A stretch of 64,000 nucleotides of DNA from Eudorina sp. 2006-703-Eu-15 (lineage: Eukaryota > Chlorophyta > Chlorophyceae > Chlamydomonadales > Volvocaceae), in contig BDSI01000026.1 in NCBI GenBank assembly GCA_003117195.1, forward strand, positions 1,048,397 through 1,112,396, read 5' to 3'. The position numbers were made by a program, and so were the translations under genes. Below the pieces are notes generated by a model, which saw only the letters and a list, made by a program, of their open reading frames with translations, did not search any database and was not told where the DNA came from. This document shows positions 27,403 to 39,200 of this stretch, one piece after another (the stretch's first letter is position 1; every line of letters starts with the position of its first letter).

Positions 27403-29605
27403 GGCGAAATGATTCCTGGGCGAGTAGAATAGCCGCTGGCGCATGAGTAATGCGCCTCAAACGCAAGCAAGCGCTGCACATAAAAAATCGAACGGATGCG
27501 TTGGTTGAATTGGCATGCCAGGTGGTCATTTATCTCAATGCTCTGAAAAATTCTTACTGTTGCTGCCTTAGAGTTGGTCGTTGATGATGAGCCGGTCGGA
27601 GGTCCTAGACGGAACCCTAGCGGGATTAGCTGGTGTAGACGGTCCCAGTGCTGCGGAACTAGCGCCCGCGTTGTGTGCAGCCGTTGCTGTTGAGCACTAT
27701 TGTTTGTTTGGTGTATGCCAGCTCGTCTGTTGGCGATTTAGTTTTCGGTGATTCCTGTACTCCGTGCGGGGATCACCCACCTAAGCATCTCTATAGCCAA
27801 GCGACGTAGGTGACGGCTAGTTTGCCGCCGCATTCCGCTGCTTAGATTTCCCGTCACAGTAGCATTCTAATGAGGGCGATTGCCGGAAGCAGCTCGCTCC
27901 TCGCATTAGCAACACCAGCAGCAGCAATTCGCTTGCTGGCTGGCTGGTAATGAGGTGGATGAATGGGTAGAATAGCTGGTTGTCACGAGGCTGTCTGGTC
28001 TACCCCAATGGGCGGCAGGACGATGCTGATTGATGGCCGTGCAATCTGGACGATGCAGACGATGCTGATGCGTTGGGGAAACCGGGAAACCGCCGCTGGT
28101 GACGTCGAACATCCGTGTCATGCGTGTTATCCAGATTCCAATGCCGATTCCAAGACGGTTGGGCTCCAGAGCCCGCCCCATGTGTGCGACCCCACCCGGG
28201 CCCGTCCCAATCAAGACGCGACGTCCGCTCCCCCAAGGCGCCCACTCTCAGACAATTTCTAGTTGCCGATGGCACGTTCAGATGTTAAGGAAGCAGAGAA
28301 CCTGATGCCGGCCCCCCTCTGAGCTCCTGTCCCAAGGCGATGAGGAGAAAGAGGGAGAAATACCGTACTGCCTTTAATTTTTTGCGAATAAATACTTATT
28401 AATTACGACCTCACAAAGCAATGGCCAGGGTAACCTCGAAAATAATTAAGAGATTGTGAATAAGTACGGCTAAGATGCCCTCGCAACATTAAATTAATCC
28501 GTGCAAGTGCACCGACGACATGCTGGTGGTTTGGATTAGAATCCCCTGCGACGCTGCGAGCCTGTGCCTGCCTGTGACAGGTCCAGGGTTGCACCACCAA
28601 CGGTACGGTGTTCCATGCGATCGAAAAATTCGGATGCGCGCCTCGCAAATTTACAGTTTTTTAATTTCAAAATATAATATTATTTCGGTCCGCGCAAATT
28701 AGTAGTAGTAATCGTTTCAAGGTGGACCCGAGTCCCAAATTATTACGCTCGCAAACAATTAGAGGTACCCGCAACCCACACACACCCACATAGCACGGCA
28801 CCCGCAACCCACACACGAGCACGACGACGTCGGGAAACACCCATCCCGGATGTCCCTGGCGCAACTGGGGTCCCAGCCCTGTCTGTCCCCAAGCACACGG
28901 CCAGCGAGCCGCTCGCCCCCGCCCACGCATCTGCCTGCCGGGTGCTGGCGCCCGCGTCTCGCCACCGCTCGTCGACAGAATGCCACCAATGCCAGACAGG
29001 GCCTAGGTCACCTCCGAGAGCTCCAGGCGGGGCCCTCAACCGCCCCACCCAAACAGCCGCTGCGTCGTCCGCGTTCTCATTGAACGGCAACCAAGGAGCT
29101 AGGAGGTAGGCCCGACCCAACCCACAGGAGGAGCGATCCATCGGATGACCCACGCGCTATACCGTACGGATTACTTGATACGCACCAGGCTGGGGAGTAC
29201 AGTGAGTGGGAGTGATACATGTTGGGAGGTAGATGGATCGATCACCGTTCCCCGGTGGGCAGCGGGGCGAGGTCCAACGGGCAACGTCGCTCAGGATGCA
29301 ATATGCAAGCCCCCACAAGGCCAACGCCCGCCCTGCGCCCTCCTCCCATTACATGTGATGACATCGTCCGTGGTCATCCTATCCGGGGGCAGCTCTCCAC
29401 TCGTCAATGGGTTCATTCCTCACAAAACTCCCCAACAGCCCCCACGGGGGAGGGGACACCGCCGCTGCGGTGCCCGTGCTTAACGCACAGATCCAGGGGA
29501 AGTCCACCGTCTTCAGGGCGCTCTCTCGCGCACGTGTGTAAACGATAACTGAGCCGCGCACGTGTGGTGAGCATGAGCGTGAGCGTGTGTGTGGTGTTTG
29601 GGGGC
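27403..29605. other. Convergent intergenic region between pherophorin 2 and the RECQ4-like gene
   Basis: The two genes converge here. I see no gene. 28.38-28.75 kb is AT-rich; the rest is ordinary non-coding sequence with a CTAGACGG copy, a short GGCT run and, at the right edge, the 3' untranslated region of the helicase gene. Confidence 0.6.
29349..29353 (-). terminator. Candidate TGTAA polyadenylation signal of the RECQ4-like gene
   Basis: Minus-strand TGTAA about 255 bases beyond the stop codon at 29606-29608, a typical distance for volvocine transcripts. Confidence 0.5.
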
Positions 29606-30143
29606 TCACAACCGGTACACGTCCACATCCTCCAGGGACTCTCCCAGGGGCAACGGATGCGCACCCGCGCGCATACCTGCGCCCGCACTGTGCCCTGCCC
29701 CGTCGGCCCCCGCTTCGCCCTCCCCGGCCGCGTCCAGCCTGCGCTTCCGACCCCGCCCGCCGAGGCCGGTGCCGACGACGCCCAGGCCGCCGCCGCCAGC
29801 CAGCTCCGCCTCCGCGGCCGCCGCGTCCGCAGCCTCCCGGCGGACCATCACAAACGCCGCCAGGGCGCGCAGGTAGGGAAAGTCCACCTTCTTCAGGCTG
29901 CTCGTCCGCGCACGTGTGGAGAGCGTGTGTTTGCGTGTGTGCGTCAGGCGTTTGGGGGCAAGGTTTGGGCCCAAGCGTTGGAGGGCCATGTGTTGGGGGT
30001 GCATACAACAAAAGACGAGCCCAGACGGGACTGTAAGGCTGATGATGGCGCGAGGGCTTCGCGGCGGGCCTGCATCATGGCCAGCGTCCGTTCCAGGACG
30101 CAACAACATGGGACAGAGGGTCGGCATAGCCATCACCCAGCTG

Positions 30144-30174
<31 letters not shown>

Positions 30175-30226
30175 ATATATGTATATACTCCATCCCAGCC
30201 CTCTTGGGCCCAAGTATCTCGATGGA

Positions 30227-30262
<36 letters not shown>

Positions 30263-33200
30263 CTGAGATATATATATACTCCGTCGAGATACTTGGGCCC
30301 AAGAGGGCTGCTGCCTTTCTCATTTGAAGGTTGCTTATGGAAAGGATATATCGGTAACTGGATTGGGTCTGTCGGGTTTCATCGCTCGCTAAACCCTATA
30401 CTGCTACACACACTCCGCGAGTCGGGCGGCTTTCTTTCCTCAACCCACATCGCGCCTCACCCGCCCTCGCTGGCTGATCGGCGCCGGTGAGCGGGAGAGG
30501 AAGGGGCATCGGAATAGCAGCCTGCCGTACCTGCCGTACCCAGGCGTCTTCCTCCAGGTATCCGCGGGGTAGGCGGGCCCTGCCAGGCCGTGCGCCATAC
30601 GGGCCACCGCCACCGGCGTGAGCGTCAAACCCTGCAACAATGGGCGGTACGGCAGCACGACAGTACAGCGTCACGCCCTGCGGTGTATACGGATGTGTCC
30701 GTGGTTAAACAGGCTGCCTTCCCTATCTCCCCCCCCGGTGACAGGGGGACATAGGTGGTGGTGGTGGTGGGATTGACCGACGGGACTTCCGGAGGGCAGG
30801 CCTTCGTCGCCGACCCACCGACCCGCGGGTCTTACCATGCCGGCGGTCTTGGCCTTGGCGGTTATCCATAGCGCCCCCACAGCCGTACGCAGCTCGGGTG
30901 TCCGGGGCTGCAGCGGCAGCGGAGGGCAGTCCGGAGGCGCCCGAGGCAGCGGCGGCGCAGCCGCCGCCGCCGCCGCCGCCGCGGCGGCGGCGGCAGTGAC
31001 TCCCAGCTGCTGAGGCGGCGGCGGCGCGTCGAAGTAGCTGGTGATTCGCGGCCGCAGGAAGGCCTCGTGCTCCACGTAGCCGCTCCCTGTGGGGCGGGGA
31101 AGAGGCCGGGGGAGCGCCACATGCATCACGGCATTTAGTTGTGGTGCGGCGCGGTTGGCGGTTGGCAGTTAGTCGCCGCTGGCCCCAAAAGGCCGTAATG
31201 GGACCTCGGCGATCCTCAGCCGCCCAGCGGCCCGATTTTCCCGACGCCTCCAACACTTCCCATCCGCCCTAGGTGTCGGCGCCCATCCCCTAGCGCGCCA
31301 ACCTCCCCACGACGACTTTCCTCGAGCGTCCCAGAACGGCCCCCAGAGGCCGCCCCGCCCGAACCCCTCACCCGCATTGAAGGCCCCCGCCATGAGCCCC
31401 CACACCATATCCAGCCGCGTCGCCGCCGCCGCCGTCTGCGCCTCCAGCCTCGCGTGGATCCTTGCCGCCAGCGCCTTCACGCCCGCTGCGGAGGGCCCGC
31501 CGCCGCCCGCCGCGGAGAGCCGCTGCTGCTGCTGCTGCTGCTGCGGCGGCGGCGGTCTCCGCAGCACCTGCCAGCTGACAGCCTTCAACTTGTAGTCCGG
31601 CTCGAAGTGAATCTGCTGCAGGCCTGCCAGCTCAGCCAGCTGCCGTAGCGCCTGTGCGTGTGCGTGCGCGTGTGTACGGCAATCGGTTTGTTTGTTGGAT
31701 TTGGCTGAGGGTCTATCCCCGCCCCCTTGCCGCTGTGTTATAAGCACACGCTGGGCGCCACGTCACCCACCCACCCACCTGCGACGAGCTGATGCCGCCC
31801 CCGGCCAACGGCACCGCCACCAGTGACGCCATGTCCACCTTGTAGCAGCCGCGGTGCACCTTCAGCGGCGGCTGGCAGCGCAGCATCGCCGCCACCACCG
31901 GCCACCGAGCCGCCAGCACCGCCGGTGGGGCGCGGTGGAAGTACACCTTGACACGCGCGGCGCAGCTCGGCAGTACGCTGACGTACCCGCCGCCGCCGCC
32001 GCCGGCGGCGGCTCCCGCGACGGCGCCGCCGCCTGGGTGCCGTTGCGCCTCGTCCTGCTGAAGGTACGACAGGATGGTCTCCATGACCTCATCGCTGAGA
32101 TCCAACTCGGTGGCGGTGGTGGCGAGCTGTAGCACGCCGAAGCTGCTACTGCCGCCGCCGCCACTGCCATCGCCGCCGCCACCGGCAGCAGTTGTGCCAT
32201 CGTCGGACAGCAGCGGCGATGGCGTGAAGATGCGTTTGAGGAAGGCCTCCACGGTGGCCAGCTCGGTGCAGTTGGAGAATACCAGGGACCGGTAGCGCTG
32301 GTAGTCCTGTCGGGGAGAGGAGGAGGAGGAGACGGACGAGGAGGAGGAGGTGGAGGACGAGGGGGATGAGGAGGAGGAGAAAAAGGAGGGCAGCGCGCGA
32401 GGTTGGATCGGATTTCTCGGCTTTTGAGGTCGGACCCATGTGTCAGGAGGTAATCGGGGTGTGTGTGCGGGCCTACCGTATTTCATGGCACGAGAAGACG
32501 CCACCCCTGTAGAACCCTAGAGGAACGTCCTGAGAAGGGATGAGGTGGCATCTGAGATTCCACGTCGGGCTCCCCCTCAACCCCAACTCGCACCCAGCGC
32601 CCCGTCCTCGGCCCCCCCCTCTCGGAGAGGACTCCACTGCCCTCCCAATGGAGATCCCGGGGCCCTCGCGCCCACCGCAGCCGCTGGGTGTGCCCGGCTT
32701 CGGAATTTGGTAATCTCCAACCTCCCTTTCCTCGCTCCCTCCCTTTCCTCCCTCTTCCTTTTCCGCCGTCCCCCGGGCAGTTTCTCTTTGCCTAGCAACA
32801 TGCCGTGCCCTCTCTCCCCTCCCTTCCTCCCCCCTGGAGCTCACCTGGTCATCCAGGAACAGAAAGCACTTGGCCTCTTTGCCGTTACGACCCGCTCTGC
32901 CGGCCTGACAGACAGACAGACAGACAGACGAGGGGGACAGGTGAGGGCAAGTGAGGCCGACCAGGGCCCGAGGGCCACACAAACACAAATGCGCACCCCA
33001 GGTTCTCGCGGCTCAGTTCTCTTTTACACACACACACGGGCGGGTCTCTTATCATCTTAACACCACCACACACACACACACACACACACAACCCAGACAG
33101 CAAGTTGTACCAACCTTCATCCATCACCAGAAATCCATCCCCCCCGGCACCAGTTACACAGTCGAACCATTCCCCCTCCCCTTTCTGGCGCGTTGCATGG

Positions 33201-36200
33201 CGGAACGCAGGTTGTGGGTCAAGCGTCAAGGCGCCCCTCAGACCCCCCCCCCCGCCCCCCGGGCCCCAGCTGCCCCTCACCTGCTGCACGTAGTCCTCCA
33301 GCGACCTGGGCATCTGCAGGTGCACCACCGCCCCGATGTCCGGGTGGTCCACACCCATGCCGAACGCCACAGTGGCCACCACCACCCGGGTGACCCCGCC
33401 CATGAAGGAGGCGGCCACGCGCTGACGAGTGTCCCCGTGAAGACCTGCGGGTGGGCGGGTGGGGAGGGGGGGTAGGGGGGTATAGGAAATTGGTGGACAA
33501 TTTCAAAAGGGGGGCAGGGGGGGCCCGTGAGGGGGTGGATGCGGGGAGGGAGGGTGGGTCGAGGGGTCGTGAGGGGGGGTGTAGGAAATTGGTGGACGTG
33601 TTGAAGCTGCGCTGCTGCTAGAGCAAAAGGCTGTTTGGGGATGGGAAGGAAGCGGGAGGAAGGGAGGAGTGGGTGGAAGGGGGAGGGCGGCGGGAAGGTG
33701 AATCGAAGCAGCATGTCCAGCAAGATGACTTGGGCTGGGCAGATCCGCGCCTGGACATAGAGTGCACCCGAAATGCCTGATGAGCCGATCTTGGCGGTTG
33801 GTGCCTTCCCCAGTCGCGGTTGGTGCCCATCAGTCCGTTGATCTCACTCCCCCCGACTCAGTTGGCCGGCGGAGCCCACCCAACCACCCACCCAACCACC
33901 CACCCAACCACCCACCCAACCACCTTCCCACCCGCGTGGTACGAGGCCGCCGACACGCCTCGAGTGCTGAGCCACCTGGCCACATCATCCGCCTGCCACT
34001 GCATACCGACGTACACCAGTACGGACCGTACGGTCCTCATCTCGGCGGACTGCAGGATGCTCAGGAGGGCCTCCCGGGACCTGCCCGACTCGGACGAGCC
34101 GGGCGGCATGTGGAGCACCTGTACGGCACGGTGGATAGGCAGGTGGGTACGGCGGCGCGGCGCGGGTCACGGCGGGCCGCACAAGGGGGGAGGGCGTTGC
34201 AAGCATGACGGTTGATGGGGTGTGTGGTTCCGGGGCTGCAGCAGTTACCTAGGTGCCCCGTGGGTCATATTGGTCCCATGGGTCACGAGCTCAACGGGAC
34301 TCTGCGATGGACGCCCAACACATCACCTTACCTTGTAACGGTTACATCACCTCACGCCATTTTCACGTGCTCCGCTTACATTCGCTACCTCGCCTATCTT
34401 CCATCTGACCCGACTTATTTAGTGATCTCATTCAGCGCAGCCCGACCTAAGGCCTTGGCGGTGATCTCTGCTGTCACCTACAGCGACTTGCCTTCAGCCT
34501 CAAGTTCTGCCTCAGGGGCGGCTCCCTCAGCACCGCCCCCGGCGCCAGGCCCAGCACCGTCGCCACCTCCGCCGCGGTGGGGGTGGTGGCGGTGGCGGTG
34601 AGGCCCAGCACGCAGCGCGGCCGCAGCACGCAGCGCAGCACGTGGCCCAGGCGCAGGTAGGCGGGGCGGAAGGAGTGGCCCCACTCTGAAACGCAATGGG
34701 CCTCGTCGACCGCGATCTGGGAAGGGAAGGAGGTATAGGAAATTGGTAGACATATTCAAACTGCGCTGCTGCCAGAGCAGGGGGAGTATAGGAAATTGGA
34801 AGACAGAGCAGGGCGGGGGGCAGGTACGGATGGGAGGGCGGGAGGGCTAGAGCGGGCCGGGGGAAGGCAGGACAGGCCCAGGCGGGTCCGGGCGGGAGGA
34901 AGTGCGAAGGAAACTGGTAGACATATGGAACTGCGCTGATCTGCTAAGGTCTGGGATGGAGGGAGGGACAAGGACAGGTCGTGGCCAGTGGGACTCGGAG
35001 GCGGAAGGCAGCCGGTAAGGCGGTCCGGGACAATCTTATCGCAGTCTCTTGACCCACCATCGGGGTCTCAACCCCGGACCCACCATCGGGGTCTACACAC
35101 CCCAGACCCACCATCGGGGTCTGTGTACCCCTGACCCACCAGACTGATGCTGAGCTTCCGCAGCGCCGACAGCAGCCAGGGCGTGAGGAGCTTCTCCGGT
35201 GCTACGTACAGCAGCTTGACCGACCCGCGGGTCGCGCCCGCCAGCGCCGCCTCCACCTGCTGGCGGGTCTGTCCGCCCGACAGGGAGGCCCCCCGCCCCT
35301 TGAGCGGTCCTGGCAGGTTGGCCAGCTGGTCGTCCATGAGGGCCAGCAGGGGGGACACCACCAGGGTCACGCCTGAGGGAGGGGAGGGATATAGGAAATT
35401 GGTAGACATATTTTGTACTGCGATGCTGCCAGAGCAAACATCCGATAGACACTCGACTAGCGAGGGGGGCCGAGGACCGGGGCAGAGCGGGACGAGGGGG
35501 AGGGCGGACGAGGGCGGACGAGTTAAGCGGGCAGGAGAACGGGACGAGTGGGAGGGCGGGAGTGAGTGTTGCGGGGCTGTTGTGGAGCTCCGGAAGTGGG
35601 GAGAGAACAGTCGTAACACGGGCTCTTGGACGGGTACAAGCGCGGAAGAGGTCCCGCACCCCGGGCCCCCGCCCGCCCTACCCACCAAACCACCATCCAC
35701 CTAGCCCTCCCCCCAACGCCCTCACTCCCCCAGCCTAACGCCCACCTGGCATCAGGATGGCAGGTAGCTGGTAGGTCAGGGACTTGCCCGCGCCTGTGAA
35801 GAAGGGGTGAGGGAGACAGCACACGGCAACAGGCGGTGGGTTCTTTGGACAAACACACAAACATGTCTTTGTTTGGTGGAGGCCCATGTGAGACCCATGG
35901 GACCAATGTGACCCATGGGACGCACATATGCCCCACGGGTCGGTTGAGTCGAAGATACCCGCACGCGTCCCCCTCACCGGTCGGCAGCACCGCCAGCATG
36001 CTCCTGCCCTCCAGCACCGCCCGCACCAGCTCCAACTGCCGCCCCCGGAAGCCCGGGTGGCCCCACACGGCCCGCAGTACGGCAGTCAGTTGCTCGTCCG
36101 ACAGCGACCCGGGGTCCGCAGCCATCTGCTCCAGGGGCGGCAAGTCGGGTACCAGCTGGTCTAGCTGCGGGCAGGGGGGAGGGGATGGTGAGGGAGGGGT

Positions 36201-39200
36201 TAGGGTTAGGCAGGGTTGGTGTGGGACTGCATCGTGAGTGAATGGGACGGCAGGAGACGTACGGGCAGGTACGGCCCGCGCAACTATCAACCGTCCCAAC
36301 CATCCCAACTACCTGCAACGGCTCCGCCGGATGCGCCGGCGCCAGCGACTGCGCGCTGCCGCGGCCCTGCATCACAAACATGCCGCCGCCGCCAAAGCCC
36401 GTTCCTCCTCCTCCTCCTCCGCCGCCGCCGCCGCCACCGCTGCCGCCGGCCCCGCCGGCCGCGCCGCCGCTGCCCCCGGCTCTGCCATCGACTTTGCCGG
36501 CTGCACCTGCAGCCGCACCATCAGCAGCGGCGCCCTGCGCCTGCGCCGCCGGGTTCGGCTCGGCTGTAGTTGCCACGCCCTGTTGCTGCTGTTGTTGTTT
36601 TTGTTGCTGTTGCTGCTGCTGTTGTTGCTGCTGGCGGGCCCGCTCCCCCGGGCTGCCTAGGCCCTGGCTGCCCGGACATTCCCGAGCCCAGTGTCCCACG
36701 CCGCCGCATCTGAGCGCGAGCGAGGCGTTTGGGAGGAGGAAGGGGGGATGGGGTCGAGGGGAGGGGGCCCCAAGGTCACATGTGCCCTGCGTTGGAGCCC
36801 GCCCATCGTACAAGCACCGAGGAGACATACGAGGGAGAGGACCGGGGGAGAGCGGGCAGACTCTGGCGGCAGAATCTGTCAGCGAGGGCATAAAACCCCA
36901 TCCGCTGCGTCCTGCGTGTCGGCCCCAACACTGCCGGAGCCGCGGGTATTTCCATTCCTGCGCATTAAGCACCTGGGGCCTTTCCATTCCAGCCACTCCT
37001 TCGCAGCTAGCTACCACGACCATCAAACCCCGGCCATTCCCCGTCATGCCCTCCACTTGCATCCCCTCGACGCCCCTCCAGGGACCCCGCCGCTTTCCTC
37101 CCTTTTCACCCCTGGGCGCACCCCCCTACTCCCTCTTCCCCCCCCCTCCCCTCTACCCGCCTCCTCGAGGGCGCCACCGCACCCACTTGAAGCAGCGGGT
37201 CCCCTGATTGAAGCCCTCCAGATAGTCGGCCCCCTGGCCGGCCGCGTGGGGGGCCTTGCCGCCCGTGATCACGATCTTGCCGTTGATGACCCGCCGCTTC
37301 CGGGTCTGGGAGGACTGGGCGATGGGGGCCCCAGGGCGGCGCAGGACAGGACAGGGCAGCGGCGGGACAGAGCGCGGCAGGGCGGACCGGTGGCTCGGGG
37401 CACGCGACACATGGCACGCGATACACGGCGTGCGGTATACGACACGCGGTATACGGCACGCGGTGTACGGCACACGGTACGCGGACCGAATGTCAGACAG
37501 ATGAGGGGCCATCGGCGCAGCACTGCACTGCACATGTCCCATCGCATCAAGCGCTCAACCCCGGTCGCGGCCGCAGCCGCAGCCGCGTCGTCGTCATTCA
37601 CCTTGAGCGCTCTGTCGCCGGCGGCGGAGCGCCCCTCGAACCGGAAGCTGTGTTTGGGCCGGGAGCCGGTGTTGGACATGCGCACGAAGTTGCCCCGGGG
37701 GTCACGGATGGTGCGGTTGGGGCGGCGGGAGGCTGCGGCGCCGTCAGCGGCTCCTCCGGCGGCGGCACCGCCGCCGGCGGAGGCGGCAGCATTGCCGTCG
37801 GCGGCAGCTGCCGCGCCCGCAGGCGTCGGCGCGCGCCGCGCGCGTTTCACGGGGCGCGCCAGCGCTGCGCCGTCCGCGGCGTCTGGCAGGGCCGTGGAGG
37901 CCGTCCCTGCTGTACGACGACGTTTGGGTACTGCGGCGGCGGCGGCGCCGCCGTCGGCGCCGTCCGTGGTGGCTGTAGTCCGGCTGCAAAGCCAACGGTC
38001 AGCAGACGGTCTACAACAGTCTTGCAGGGGAGCTCTCCGGTGGCACGGCAGCTCGCGAGGCGCAGGTGGAGGGCGCCGTACATAACTCAGTGCCGTACAC
38101 ACTACTCAGCGCGCCACCTCCCCCGGCACACAAGACCTTCAAGCCCCTCGGCAGCCCCAACCCCGGTACTTCGTAAGTATGTTGTCCCCGGGCTGGATGT
38201 GTCCGGGCTATTTCTAATTTTACCCACTCCCACACGCCCGAACCCACACGCCCAAACACGCGCACTTCCAGACCGGGTCCGCGCAGATGCCCTCACCCCG
38301 ATCACGCGCGCACTCAGCTCGCGGATCCGGGTTCCTCCCAACGGACCTACCTTCGAGGCGGTCGCTTGGGCTTCGGAGCCGCCGCCAACCCCTCTCCCGC
38401 CCCGTCACCCGCTGCTCCAACGCCGCCGCCTGCTGCCTTGCGCCCGCGCCGTTGCGTCGGCTGCTTCGCTCCGGCCTTGGCCTTCCGGCCCGCCGCCCTG
38501 CCCTCCGCTGCCTCCCCTTGCTCCGAATCACCATCATCGCCCTCCCCGTCCATCGCCTTCCTCGCCGCCGCCGACGACGACCCCCTCCGCAGCTTCCGCT
38601 GTACGGCAGTACGGACCAGCGGTGCGTCGTCGTCATTGTCGTCGCTGTCATGCTCGCTGGAACTGCCGTCTCCATCCGGCCCCGACGCGGCCTCCTCACC
38701 CTCACTTGCCAGTTCCTTCCCGGCTCGCGCCCGGCGCCTCGCGTTGGCGCCGCGGCCGCGGCCCGGGGCCAGGCCGCGGCCGTCCTGGCCGGAATCCGAC
38801 CCGGATCCGGATCCGGATTCACTCTCAAGGCGCTCCTCATCTGAGCCGTCCGAGTAGCTGTCGCCGCCGCCGTCCGTCGCCGTCTCGTCGCTGCCCGTTC
38901 CCGTGTCCCCCTCGTCGTACTCATCCTGCCCGTCCTCGCTGCCGCCAGGATCTCCATCTGTGTCCGAGTCGGCTGCCGCCTCCCAGACACGGGCCCGCCG
39001 GCGGCATCCCGCCGCGATGGCGGCAGCCGCCGCCGCCGCCGCGGCGGCGGCGCGACGCGGCCTGGCAGCCACCGGTACGGCAACTGCCGCCGCCGCGGGG
39101 GCGCCGCCAGCGGCGTCAGCACATGGGTTGCCCTCCGCCATTTCGACGTCTGCGTCGGCAGCGGGGCCCGCCGTCGGCGCCGTCGCCGCCTGCGACATTC

